Source of the DNA: Planctomycetaceae bacterium
Lineage (GTDB): Bacteria > Planctomycetota > Planctomycetia > Pirellulales > Pirellulaceae
Length of the DNA: 41,541 nucleotides
Direction: 5' to 3'
Assembly (NCBI GenBank): GCA_003233175.1
Contig: QIKY01000019.1
Span: 1 to 41,541, forward strand
The position numbers were made by a program, and so were the translations under genes. The notes beneath the pieces are model-generated. The model did not search any database and was not told where the DNA came from. It saw only the letters and a program-made list of their open reading frames with translations. Position 1 is the stretch's first letter. Every line of letters starts with the position of its first letter. Shown piece after piece: positions 1-8,265 of the stretch.

Positions 1-1
1 A

Positions 2-838
2 GATGCTCACGCCCAGGAGGCTTCTGTTCTGGATCGGGTGCTGGAAGACATCGGCAAGCACGATTTGATAATCGCCGATCGGCACTTTTGTATTGTGAAA
101 TTCCTGCTGGACATTGCTATCCGCAGTGGTTGCTTTCTGATTCGCCAGCATGGTCGTCTGAAAGGGAAATTACTGGGGAAACGTAAGCGAATTGGCCGGA
201 TTAACTCGGGCGAGGTGTACGAGCAGGCGATGGAAATCAGCAGCGGAGATAGAACCCTGGTGCTGCGTCGGGTGACGGTCGTGCTGAAGAAAGCGACCCG
301 CGATGGAGATACGGAACTGCATCTTCTGAGTAACGCGCCCATGACCGATGCGACTGCCTGCCAGTTGGCGGAGATCTACCGGGAGCGCTGGGAAATCGAA
401 AATGCGTTTTACATCTTGACGATGACGCTGAACTGCGAAATGAAGTCGAACTGTTATCCGCGTTGTGCGTTATTTCAGTTTTGCATGGCGATGGCGGCCT
501 ACAACTGTCGCCAAGTGTTGTTGGCGGCCTTGTACGCCGAACACCGCCAAGAAGATGTGGACCAAATGAGCCAGTATCAAGTTTCTATCGACACGGTGAA
601 ACCGATGGAAGGCATGCTCACGGCAGTCAACGCAGAGGAGTGGAGCCGTCTCACTCCGCAAAACCAGGGCGGCATGGCGACCTTCCTTCGCCAAGTCAGC
701 CGGCGTGTGAACGTGAAGTCCTATTATCGCAAAAGCGTTCGGGGTCCGAAGAAACCAAAACCTCCGCGCACGCGATGTAAAGCGGGAACGCATGTTTCCA
801 CGGCCAAGCTTCTCGCAAGCAGCAAACAAAGATGTTAA
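2..838 (+). CDS. IS4-type DDE transposase, 5' end cut by the window
   Basis: C-terminal 278 residues of a transposase; the frame runs open off the left edge, so the GTG at 38 is internal. It would catalyse cut-and-paste movement of its insertion sequence. Seen: an IIADRHF segment fits the second catalytic Asp of the DDE core, and YRERWEIE fits the Y-x2-R-x3-E signature carrying the catalytic Glu; the Lys that often follows in IS4 proteins is not at the expected place. The basic tail (KKPKPP, then HVSTAKLL) is common in planctomycete IS4-like transposases, from my knowledge of the family. The right end of the element must lie between 838 and about 908, but with the left end outside the window the terminal inverted repeat cannot be identified. 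No frameshift is visible in this part. Confidence 0.85.
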   Translation, partial: DAHAQEASVLDRVLEDIGKHDLIIADRHFCIVKFLLDIAIRSGCFLIRQHGRLKGKLLGKRKRIGRINSGEVYEQAMEISSGDRTLVLRRVTVVLKKATRDGDTELHLLSNAPMTDATACQLAEIYRERWEIENAFYILTMTLNCEMKSNCYPRCALFQFCMAMAAYNCRQVLLAALYAEHRQEDVDQMSQYQVSIDTVKPMEGMLTAVNAEEWSRLTPQNQGGMATFLRQVSRRVNVKSYYRKSVRGPKKPKPPRTRCKAGTHVSTAKLLASSKQRC

Positions 839-898
839 AAGCCCTGGCCTTGAAAGGCCATCGTACGTTGTCTCCGTGCATTTGTGTATAAACAACAG

Positions 899-910
899 TC
901 TGGCGCCTTA
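899..910. repeat. 12-bp inverted repeat, left copy (partner 1441-1452)
   Basis: tctggcgcctta here is the exact reverse complement of taaggcgccaga at 1441-1452. The two copies bracket the gene at 908-1393, and the left copy includes its stop codon. It contains GGCGCC, a common word in this genome, so chance is possible. Confidence 0.4.
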
Positions 911-1393
911 CAGTGAAGCCGCGTATTGTTCGGCGTATTCCAGCACCCAATGATCGACCAGATTCGTGAATTCCTCTTCGTCGACATCCGCGATTTTCTT
1001 GAAGTGCTTTCGATTGAACGTTTCCTTGTTGCGGATCGCGCCCTTGGCGACCAACTCCACGACTCCCACCTGCGAATACGGACGAATGGTCATTTCCAAT
1101 CGACTATAGAGGCTGCCGCGCTTGCCGTCCTGGGCGCGGGCGAAGTCGTCGCGGCTGCATGCGCCGCCCCAACCACGTTCGCCGAAGACGGTCTCGTATT
1201 GAAAGCCCGGGAAGTGGTCGGGTAACTTTTGCATACACCGCTCGATATGCTCGGAAAATTGCAGACGATATTTCGTGTGCAGACTTTTAAGTTCGTCTTC
1301 GCTCAAAGCACGAGCGGCCGCTTCTTGGGCGCGGGCGTCGCTACGGCGCAGGCCGCGTTGGACCGCCGAGTGGAGTCGCTGCTCAAAGTCCAT
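908..1393 (-). CDS. conserved hypothetical protein, 161 aa
   Basis: A soluble, charged protein with no signal peptide or membrane segment. The N-terminal 60 residues are rich in Ala, Arg and Glu and probably helical; the middle has a Gly/Trp-containing stretch (GERGWGGACSRDDF, about residues 70-84); the C-terminal 60 residues are acidic and aromatic (DEEEFTNLVDHWVLEYAEQY). I do not recognise a family with a known function; the composition and codon use look like a genuine gene. The ATG at 1393 has no good Shine-Dalgarno sequence, which is common here. It stands alone, between the transposase remnant and a divergent oxidoreductase gene, and is bracketed by a 12-bp inverted repeat. Confidence 0.7.
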   Translation of the reverse strand: MDFEQRLHSAVQRGLRRSDARAQEAAARALSEDELKSLHTKYRLQFSEHIERCMQKLPDHFPGFQYETVFGERGWGGACSRDDFARAQDGKRGSLYSRLEMTIRPYSQVGVVELVAKGAIRNKETFNRKHFKKIADVDEEEFTNLVDHWVLEYAEQYAASL

Positions 1394-1644
1394 GGTGTGT
1401 GTGGGGGCTTTCGCTGGTTCGACCGAAGGTTACCAGAATATAAGGCGCCAGATACGCGTTTCGCGAACTGATGGCGTTTGCCTTACTGCTTCAAGTGCGC
1501 AGAACGGCAAGTATATCACACCAGGGGCAAGCCGCCCAAGAGCAGGCGCGTTTGCCGCCAGCGCCGCCCTTCGATACGATAAGGAGCGTTCGAGAAGCCA
1601 AGTACGATAACGCTGAAAACACGCCACTCCTGGAGACGCACGCC

Positions 1645-2628
1645 GTGGACAAAATAAAAATCGGTCAGATCGGCGTCGGGCACGCGCACGCCAGCAAGTT
1701 GGGCGTCTTTTTGAAATCAGACGAGTATGAGGTTGTTGGCTTGGCGGAGCCCGACCCAGCATTGCGAGAAATAGCCAGGCAAGGCGTTTTCGCTGATGTG
1801 CCGCTGCTCACTCAAGAGCAATTGCTGAACACGCCGGGTCTGCAAGCGGTGTTGGTGGAAACACGCGTGCGGGAGTCGCTCGCTGTTGCCGAAACATGCG
1901 TGAGCGCCGGCTTGCATGTGCATCTCGACAAACCGGCGGGGGAATCGTGGGGGCAATACCAACGCCTTCTCCGCGCCGCACAATCGAAACATTTGCTCGT
2001 GCAAATGGGATACATGTATCGCTACAACCCGGCCGTGATCATGCTTCGCGACTTTTTGAAGCGAGGCTGGCTGGGCGAGCCGTTTGAAGTTCACACCGTG
2101 ATGAGCAAGGTCGTGCCGCCGCGAAAACGCAAGCTGTTGGCGGAGTATCCTGGCGGCGTGATGTTTGAACTGGGCTGCCATATTGTCGACCTGGTGCTGG
2201 GCGTGCTGGGGCCGCCGCTGCAAGTGACGTCGTTCCGGCAGCATGCGTCGGAGCAAGACGATGCATTGGTCGACAACATGCTGGCCGTGTTGAGTTACGC
2301 GAGCGCCCTGGCCACGGTGAAAACCAGCGCGATGGAAGTCGATGGTTTCGCCCGCCGGCACTTCGTGGTTTGCGGCACGGAGGGAACGTTCCATATCCAA
2401 CCGCTCGACCGCCCGGCGGTGCGCGTGGCGTTTTCCACGCCCCATGGAAAATACCAACGCGGCTACCAAGACCTCGCCATGCCCGCCTTCACGCGTTATA
2501 TCGCCGACGCCGCGGACATGGCCCAAATCATTCGTGGCGAAAAAGACGCCGATTTCTCCTACGATCACGACGCCGCCGTGCAAAAAACCGTGCTCCAAGC
2601 CAGCGGCGTGAAGCTGGAGGCGTTGTAG
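1645..2628 (+). CDS. Gfo/Idh/MocA-family oxidoreductase
   Basis: NAD(P)-dependent dehydrogenase of the glucose-fructose oxidoreductase family, 327 aa, cytosolic, probably acting on a sugar or inositol-like substrate that cannot be named from sequence. Seen: N-terminal Rossmann motif IGQIGVGHAHA (about residues 6-16), the DKPAG motif equivalent to the family's EKP (about residue 97), and a C-terminal alpha/beta domain with EYPGGVMFELGCHIVDLVL, where the His-x3-Asp is typical of the catalytic region. I chose the GTG at 1645 because GGAG lies 9 nt upstream and the Rossmann fold begins right after it; the frame is open from an ATG at 1471, but those extra 58 residues look non-coding. It is followed by a palindrome that would act as a terminator towards the convergent gene. 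Confidence 0.9.
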   Translation: MDKIKIGQIGVGHAHASKLGVFLKSDEYEVVGLAEPDPALREIARQGVFADVPLLTQEQLLNTPGLQAVLVETRVRESLAVAETCVSAGLHVHLDKPAGESWGQYQRLLRAAQSKHLLVQMGYMYRYNPAVIMLRDFLKRGWLGEPFEVHTVMSKVVPPRKRKLLAEYPGGVMFELGCHIVDLVLGVLGPPLQVTSFRQHASEQDDALVDNMLAVLSYASALATVKTSAMEVDGFARRHFVVCGTEGTFHIQPLDRPAVRVAFSTPHGKYQRGYQDLAMPAFTRYIADAADMAQIIRGEKDADFSYDHDAAVQKTVLQASGVKLEAL

Positions 2629-2648
2629 TCGGGCCAAGGTATAACATA

Positions 2649-2700
2649 AAAAAGCCCGGCATTTTCAAAATGCCGGGCTTTTATTTCGGTATGTGAAAAA
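2649..2700. terminator. bidirectional terminator / dispersed palindrome family A, copy 1
   Basis: A perfect stem (agcccggcatttt, one central c, then its complement) with A-tract before and T-tract after, between two convergent genes, so it can terminate both. The sequence and its right flank (ttatttcggta) recur at 3287, 9474 and 41273, so it belongs to a dispersed repeat family rather than being a private terminator. Confidence 0.8.
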
Positions 2701-2707
2701 CGCAGCG

Positions 2708-3193
2708 TCACATTAACGCGCCGTTGACAGCCGCAATAATCATGAAAACAAAGAGGCCGGCGTAAACAACCATGACGATCAAAATCAGGACGCCAATAAA
2801 TTTCCAGAACGACTTCTGTACTTCCAAGGCGGAGGCCAGTGCGCCGGTTGATCGTTCCCGTGCAAACGCGTTGATCCGGTCGGCGTACCTCCAGAGAAAT
2901 ACCGCCGGAATAATATAGATCAGCGACATCACGACATAGCCCACTCCCAGAGCCACGCCAACGGCCCTCTGTGGAGCAGCACCCGCTCCCGCCAGACCGA
3001 CAACCGCCAAGGCGAGCCCGGCCAGCACCATGAAGCCGCTGCCGATGAACATCATCACGCTGATAAATCGAACCCACGGCCTTGTCTGCACCAGCGCGCC
3101 GGCCACCCGGTCGAATTTTGGATCCTCATCGGCGGAATCGGAATCGTCCCAAACGCTCGTGCTCTTCGGCGGCTGATACGGGTTTTCAGACAT
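2708..3193 (-). CDS. small membrane protein with NPYQPP N-terminal tag (DUF5362-like)
   Basis: A 161-aa integral membrane protein. It opens with SENPYQPPKS, a tag that many planctomycete membrane proteins carry, then an acidic cytosolic stretch (DDSDSADEDPKF), then about four hydrophobic segments: two around residues 45-90 (FISVMMFIGSGFMVLAGLAL and a GAGAAP-linked segment), one at about 90-105 (VVMSLIYIIPAVFLW) and one near the C-terminus (FIGVLILIVMVVYAGLFVFM). Between the last two lies an amphipathic RYADRINAFARERSTGALASALEVQ segment of the kind seen in DUF5362 proteins. Function unknown. Start: ATG at 3193 gives the tag directly after the start, though a GTG at 3205 (four residues longer) is possible because GGGGGAG sits only 3 nt before the ATG. 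Confidence 0.75.
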   Translation of the reverse strand: MSENPYQPPKSTSVWDDSDSADEDPKFDRVAGALVQTRPWVRFISVMMFIGSGFMVLAGLALAVVGLAGAGAAPQRAVGVALGVGYVVMSLIYIIPAVFLWRYADRINAFARERSTGALASALEVQKSFWKFIGVLILIVMVVYAGLFVFMIIAAVNGALM

Positions 3194-3286
3194 ACGCTCC
3201 CCCACGGGTTGCCTTTAATTCTCAGGAAGGATTCGGCGCCGGCCGCCGATTCTACCCACCAGTAAAACGAGAGTCGAGCTAGCTGA

Positions 3287-3329
3287 ATAACGCCCGATTC
3301 AGAAGCCCGGCATTTTCAAAATGCCGGGC
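3287..3329. repeat. palindrome family A, copy 2 (divergent intergenic)
   Basis: gcccgattcagaagcccggc precedes a palindrome centred near 3317; the stem is the same as at 2651-2682, but there is no T-tract. It lies between two divergently transcribed genes, where a terminator would serve neither. The left flank matches the reverse complement of the 41273 copy. Confidence 0.75.
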
Positions 3330-3399
3330 GTCTCAGACATCCATTGGGGATTCCATTTGTTCCGCACTTGCAAAAAAGCCCCCACTTCAGGGAAATCGC

Positions 3400-3428
3400 T
3401 TGACATCCTACCCGGCCTTTGTAATTAT
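3400..3428 (+). promoter_or_regulatory. sigma70-type promoter of the Rrf2 gene
   Basis: A consensus -35 TTGACA at 3400-3405 is followed 16-17 nt later by TAATTAT (3422-3428). Three ATCCT words (3404, 3439 and 3454) surround the expected start of transcription, two of them 15 bp apart; they could be operator half-sites for the regulator itself, but this is inference. Confidence 0.6.
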
Positions 3429-3476
3429 AGACGTGAAGATCCTTTTGTCGTTTATCCTGGGTTCAGGAGTTGCTCC

Positions 3477-3935
3477 ATGATATCTCAAACCGCCGAATAC
3501 GCCTTACGGGCGATTGTTTACCTTGGAAATCAGGCTGGCACGGCTTGTACGACGGCCGAGTTGGCGGGAGAAATCGACGCTCCCACCAGCTATTTAGCCA
3601 AAGTGATGAAAGGTTTGACCCGCGCGGGCATTGTCGCCTCCCAACGCGGATTACACGGCGGTTTCACGCTCAACCGAGATCCGAATGACGTCACGATCTT
3701 GGAAGTGGTGAACGCCGTCGACGCGTTTCATAGGATCAACGAATGTCCGCTCGGCCGGCCAGCGCACGCCAGCGGCTTGTGCCCGCTGCACCGCCGGATG
3801 GACAACGTCATGGAGGCCGCCGAAGAGTCGCTGGGCCATATGTCGATCGGTGAAGTGCTGCTGGAGCCGGGTTTGCTCTGCACGTTGCCCTGTGTGGCGG
3901 AGCCCGTAACGCTCGAACCCCGCACGTCTTCGTAA
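3477..3935 (+). CDS. Rrf2-family transcriptional regulator
   Basis: A 152-aa winged-helix DNA-binding regulator. Residues 1-80 form the Rrf2 helix-turn-helix and wing (SQTAEYALRAIVYL, SYLAKVMKGLTRAGIV, SQRGLHGGF). Cys90 and Cys102 are set in NECPLG and LCPLHRRMD, the arrangement of Rrf2 proteins that bind an Fe-S cluster, though the C-x11-C spacing differs from IscR; Cys135 and Cys139 (LCTLPC) near the C-terminus could supply further ligands. It probably senses iron, NO, oxygen or cluster status. The ATG at 3477 follows CAGGAG at a good distance. A near-consensus promoter lies just upstream. The next gene on the same strand, 150 bp on, starts the PSCyt1/DUF1501/radical SAM group, a plausible target. 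Which effector it senses cannot be told. Confidence 0.9.
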   Translation: MISQTAEYALRAIVYLGNQAGTACTTAELAGEIDAPTSYLAKVMKGLTRAGIVASQRGLHGGFTLNRDPNDVTILEVVNAVDAFHRINECPLGRPAHASGLCPLHRRMDNVMEAAEESLGHMSIGEVLLEPGLLCTLPCVAEPVTLEPRTSS

Positions 3936-4084
3936 CGGCCTCCTGCTGCGTCTGCCCTACACGACTATTACCCGCCAAAAGCACCCACCACCAAAAGCTA
4001 AACCCGACCCCGCCCACTCAAGCAAGCGGCGCCCCACGCCGTCACTGCTTCCCGCCTCAACACCGAATGAAGGAGAACGGTGAC

Positions 4085-6712
4085 ATGACGACACCGCCCG
4101 CTCGCCGCATCGTTTTGGTGACCCTGACTACTCTTTTCGCATGTTCTCTTTTTGCCTTGCAAACGGGCGTCGCTTGGGCGGAGGAAGCGGCCAACGCAGC
4201 CGCCCCGCAGCGGATTGATTTTGTCAAGCATATTCAACCCATTCTGCGGACCAAGTGTTATGAATGCCACGGCGCCGAAACGCAGGAGGCCGGTCTGCGG
4301 TTGGACTACCGGGCGGCGGGCTTGGGCGGAGGCGACAACGGGCCAGCAATTGTTCCCGGCAAGATCGCCAAGAGTTTGCTTTTTCTCGCCGTTGCTGGTG
4401 ATGATGAAGACACCAAAATGCCGCCCGACGATGAAGGCGAGCCGCTCACAAAGGAAGAAGTCGGGCTGGTGCGGGCCTGGATCGAACAAGGGGCGAATTG
4501 GCCCGTTGGCGTCGATGGCGACGCCTCTGGAAAACGCCTCGGCGCCGATCATTGGGCCTTCCAGCCGCTGGCGCACATCGAGCCGCCCAAACTGAACGAT
4601 CCTTGGTTGCGAAACGAGATCGACGCATTCGTGCTACGTCGCTTGCAGCGGGAGGGCGTCAAACCCTCGCCCGAAGCCGAGCCGCACGTACTCATTCGGC
4701 GGCTCTACCTCGACCTGATCGGCCTGCCGCCCACGCCCCAAGAGTTGGACCAGTGGTTGCAGCAGGCGGAGCAAGCGTCGCATGCCAAATCTGAAAAAGA
4801 CGCCCCCACCGCACAATGGTATGAACAGTTGGTGGATCATCTGTTGAAGTCGCCCCACTTTGGCGAGCGTTGGGGGCGCCACTGGCTCGACTTGGCGCGT
4901 TACGCCGACAGCGACGGCTACGAAAAAGACCTGCCCCGGCCTTACGCCTGGAAATGGCGCGACTGGGTGATCAACGCCGTGAATCGTGATCTGCCTTTCG
5001 ACCAGTTCACGATCGAACAACTCGCCGGCGACCTCCTGCCCGGCGCGACCACCGAGCAACGAACCGCGACCGGCTTTCATCGCAACACGCTGACCAATCG
5101 GGAGGGCGGCGTCGACCAAGAGGAGTATCGCATCAAGGCGGTAAAAGATCGGGTCTACACGACGAGCACCGTCTGGTTGGGGCTGACAGCGCAGTGCGCC
5201 GAATGCCACAGCCACAAGTTTGATCCGATTTCGCAGCAGGAGTATTACGAACTCGCCGCGTTTTTTAACAACGCCGATGAAGTAGATATCGCCACGCCGA
5301 CGTCCGAGGAAACCGCAGCCTATCAGCAAGCCCAAGCCAAGTTCGCCCAGCAGCAAAAGGAGATACAGGAGAAAATCGCGGCGGCGGAAAAATCGCTCAC
5401 CGAGCGTCAAACCGCCTGGGAAACGCGTTTGGCGGCTGCGGAAACCGCCGCCCGTAAAGATCTGCCCGAAAACATCCTGGCGGCGCTCAATATTCCCGCC
5501 GACCAACGCTCGACCGAACAAGCCAGCGCCCTGCTGGCATTCTACCGCAAGGTCGATACGGAATTGATCGCCCTGAAAAAAACCAGCGATGAACTTGCGA
5601 AAAAGGCGCCGAAACCGCCGGCTGCGAAGTCGTCGGTATTTGCGGAACATTCCCAACCTCGCGAAAACTACGTACACCAACGCGGCGATTTCCGTCGGCC
5701 CGGCCAAACCGTGCAGGCGGGCGTGCTCGGCGTGTTGAATCCGTTCCATCCTCAAGGCAAACAGCCCAACCGTTTGGACTTGGCTCGCTGGTTGGTCGAC
5801 CCCGCCAACCCGCTCACGCCGCGCGTGGCGGTGAACCGAATCTGGCAATATCTGTTTGGCCGCGGCATCGTGGAAACCACCTGGGATTTCGGCACCCAAG
5901 GCGCGCCGCCCACGCATCCTGAACTGCTCGATTGGCTGGCCGGAGAGTACATCGGGCGCGGCTGGAGCCGCAAGGCGATGATCAAACTGATTGTGGCGTC
6001 GGCGGCGTATCGTCAGTCGTCGTCGGCGCGGCCTGAATTGGAAACCCGCGATCCCAAAAATGATGCGATCGCGCGGCAAAATCGTTTCCGGTTGGATGCC
6101 GAAATCGTGCGAGATCAGTATCTAACCGCCAGCGGATTGCTCTACCGCAAAGTGGGCGGACCGGGCATCTATCCGGCCTTGCCGGCCGATGTCGCGGCGC
6201 TCGGTTACGCGGGCAGCGTGAAGTGGCGTCCTAGCCAGGCGCCCGACAAATATCGCCGGGGAATGTACATCTTCTTCCTCCGCAGCGTTCCGTATCCGAT
6301 GCTGACCACGTTCGACGCGCCGGAGTCGTCGGTTGTCTCGACGCAGCGCGACCGCTCCAACACGCCGTTGCAATCGCTCACGCTGTTGAACGACCCGGTG
6401 TTTGTGGAATGTTCGCAAGCCCTCGCCCGCCGCATCCTTGACGAAGCGCCGGCCGAGACAAACGCCCGTATCGACTATGTCTTCCATTTGTGTCTGGCCC
6501 GCGCGCCGGACGCATTCGAAAGGACTCGCTTGACGCAACTCCACGACCAACTACTGAAACTCTATGAAGCCCATGCCGACAGCGCGGTGGAAATGGCCGG
6601 GCAAACCGAGCAAGCGGCGAAAGAGAATCAGCCAGAGGCGGTTGCACAAGCCGTTTGGACGACCTTGGCCCGCGCCATCATGAACCTCGACGAATTTGTA
6701 ACGCGTGAATAA
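4085..6712 (+). CDS. secreted PSCyt1-DUF1549-DUF1553 cytochrome-like protein
   Basis: An 875-aa exported protein of the planctomycete cytochrome family. Seen: Sec signal peptide (about residues 9-32, ending VAWAEE); PSCyt1 domain with heme-binding CYECH at 58-62 and a distal Met-containing TKMPP; DUF1549 from about 170 to 385 ([40 protein letters not shown]); a second CxxCH (CAECH, 371-375) followed by HKFDPISQ; a charged, probably coiled-coil insert (about 405-505); and DUF1553 to the end ([29 protein letters not shown]). The family always accompanies DUF1501 proteins, and its role is unknown; multiheme redox or polysaccharide breakdown have been suggested. Start at ATG 4085: AAGGAG is 10 nt upstream, while the ATG at 4067 has no ribosome binding site. 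The next gene starts 51 bp downstream. Confidence 0.92.
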   Translation: MTTPPARRIVLVTLTTLFACSLFALQTGVAWAEEAANAAAPQRIDFVKHIQPILRTKCYECHGAETQEAGLRLDYRAAGLGGGDNGPAIVPGKIAKSLLFLAVAGDDEDTKMPPDDEGEPLTKEEVGLVRAWIEQGANWPVGVDGDASGKRLGADHWAFQPLAHIEPPKLNDPWLRNEIDAFVLRRLQREGVKPSPEAEPHVLIRRLYLDLIGLPPTPQELDQWLQQAEQASHAKSEKDAPTAQWYEQLVDHLLKSPHFGERWGRHWLDLARYADSDGYEKDLPRPYAWKWRDWVINAVNRDLPFDQFTIEQLAGDLLPGATTEQRTATGFHRNTLTNREGGVDQEEYRIKAVKDRVYTTSTVWLGLTAQCAECHSHKFDPISQQEYYELAAFFNNADEVDIATPTSEETAAYQQAQAKFAQQQKEIQEKIAAAEKSLTERQTAWETRLAAAETAARKDLPENILAALNIPADQRSTEQASALLAFYRKVDTELIALKKTSDELAKKAPKPPAAKSSVFAEHSQPRENYVHQRGDFRRPGQTVQAGVLGVLNPFHPQGKQPNRLDLARWLVDPANPLTPRVAVNRIWQYLFGRGIVETTWDFGTQGAPPTHPELLDWLAGEYIGRGWSRKAMIKLIVASAAYRQSSSARPELETRDPKNDAIARQNRFRLDAEIVRDQYLTASGLLYRKVGGPGIYPALPADVAALGYAGSVKWRPSQAPDKYRRGMYIFFLRSVPYPMLTTFDAPESSVVSTQRDRSNTPLQSLTLLNDPVFVECSQALARRILDEAPAETNARIDYVFHLCLARAPDAFERTRLTQLHDQLLKLYEAHADSAVEMAGQTEQAAKENQPEAVAQAVWTTLARAIMNLDEFVTRE

Positions 6713-6763
6713 TACAATCGGCAATCACCTGAAAACAACCGGCAGGGAATCAGGAGGATCGAA

Positions 6764-8257
6764 ATGAACCCGCTCCAAGAAAACATGCTCCAATCACGCC
6801 GAAGTTTCTTCACCAGCGCGGCCAGCGGACTGGGCCTCGCCGCCATGGCGTCGTTCCTGGAAGACGATGGCTTGCTGGCCAAGGGCGCCAGCGGCGGCGC
6901 GTTGGCCAATAATCCGCTGGCGCCGAAGTTGGCGCAATTCGCGCCGAAGGCGAAGTCTTGCATTTTCTTCTTCATGGCGGGCGGCCCCAGCCAAGTCGAC
7001 CTGTTCGACCCGAAGCCGCAGTTGACTCGGCTCGATGGCGAAAAACTTCCTGAATCGTTCACCAAGGACGTCCAATTCGCCTTCCTGCAAAAAGAGACCG
7101 CGCGCGCCATGGCGAGCCCTCGCAAGTTCATCCGACATGGAGAATCGGGGGTCGAGTACTCCGACTTGCTGCCGCATATCGGCTCCTGCGCCGATGACAT
7201 CTGCATGATTCGCTCGCTGCACACCGACGTATTCAATCATCATCCTGCGCAGTTGATGATGGAAACCGGCGTGCCGTTTTTCGGCCGGCCGAGCGTCGGC
7301 TCTTGGTTGCTATACGGCCTGGGTAGTGAATCGCGGAACTTGCCGGGGTATGTCGTGCTGACTTCGGGGCGGGGCACCAGCGGCGGAACCACGCTCTGGT
7401 CGAGCGGCTTTTTGCCTTCCACCTACGCCGGAGTGCTGTTCCGGAATAAAGGCGAACCGGTGCTCAATCTGACCAACCCTCCCGGCGTTTCCAACAAGGT
7501 GCAACGCGTGAGTCTCGACGCGCTGCGCGACTTGAACGGGCATCGTTACGATAAAATCGCTGATCAGGAAATCGCCAGCCGCATCGCCTCGTATGAGTTG
7601 GCGTTTCGCATGCAGTCGGCGGCGCCCGAACTGATCGATCTTTCGGGCGAGACCAAGGAAACCCTGGACGCTTACGGCGTCGGTCGCGGTCAAGGCGACC
7701 AAAAAGGAGATGGACGCGGCGGTGGCGGCGGCGTGTTCGACTCCTTCTCACGCAACTGTTTGTTGGCTCGCCGGTTGGTGGAAAGGGGCGTCCGATATGT
7801 GCCGATTTTCCACGCTTCGTGGGACCATCACAGCAACCTGAACCAAGGTTTGTCGCATAATTGCCGCATGGCCGACCAACCCATCGGGGCGTTGCTCAAA
7901 GACCTCAAACAACGCGGCCTCTTGGATAGCACGCTCGTGGTGTGGGTTGGCGAATTCGGCCGCACGCCTTTGGGCGAGAACAGGAAAGGCTACAAGACCG
8001 TCACCGGGCGCGACCACCATCCGTTCGCCTTCAGCGCCTGGATGGCTGGCGGCGGCGTGAAAGGCGGGCAAGTTGTTGGCCGCACCGATGAATTCGGCTG
8101 GAACATCGTGGAAGAGCCGGTGCATATCAACGACTTCCACGCCACGTTGCTGCATCTGTTCGGCTTCGACCACAAAAAGCTGGTCTACCGCTTCGCCGGG
8201 CTCGATATCCGGCTCACCAACGTGGCCGGCAACGTAGTGAAGAAGGTGTTGGCGTGA
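6764..8257 (+). CDS. DUF1501 protein, Tat-exported
   Basis: A 497-aa protein of the DUF1501 family, which has an alkaline-phosphatase/sulfatase-like fold but no established activity. Seen: twin-arginine signal SRRSFFTSAASGLGLA (about residues 12-27); CIFFFMAGGPSQVDLFDPKP (about 66-85), the start of the conserved domain; NHHPAQLMMETG; VVWVGEFGRTP and GRDHHPFAFSAWMAGGGVKGG, the conserved C-terminal motifs. A Gly-rich insert (GRGGGGGVFDS) lies near residue 325. The ATG follows AGGAGG at optimal spacing. It is the standard partner of the upstream PSCyt1/DUF1549/DUF1553 gene; its stop codon is 8 nt before the start of the radical SAM gene, so the three are probably co-transcribed. Confidence 0.92.
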   Translation: MNPLQENMLQSRRSFFTSAASGLGLAAMASFLEDDGLLAKGASGGALANNPLAPKLAQFAPKAKSCIFFFMAGGPSQVDLFDPKPQLTRLDGEKLPESFTKDVQFAFLQKETARAMASPRKFIRHGESGVEYSDLLPHIGSCADDICMIRSLHTDVFNHHPAQLMMETGVPFFGRPSVGSWLLYGLGSESRNLPGYVVLTSGRGTSGGTTLWSSGFLPSTYAGVLFRNKGEPVLNLTNPPGVSNKVQRVSLDALRDLNGHRYDKIADQEIASRIASYELAFRMQSAAPELIDLSGETKETLDAYGVGRGQGDQKGDGRGGGGGVFDSFSRNCLLARRLVERGVRYVPIFHASWDHHSNLNQGLSHNCRMADQPIGALLKDLKQRGLLDSTLVVWVGEFGRTPLGENRKGYKTVTGRDHHPFAFSAWMAGGGVKGGQVVGRTDEFGWNIVEEPVHINDFHATLLHLFGFDHKKLVYRFAGLDIRLTNVAGNVVKKVLA

Positions 8258-8265
8258 AGGACACC

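Noticed and set aside
4634-6079. Long open frame on the minus strand, 481 codons, opposite the PSCyt1 gene
   Set aside because: It is the Arg-rich shadow of a strong, motif-bearing gene in GC-rich DNA; no start signal and no recognisable protein features.
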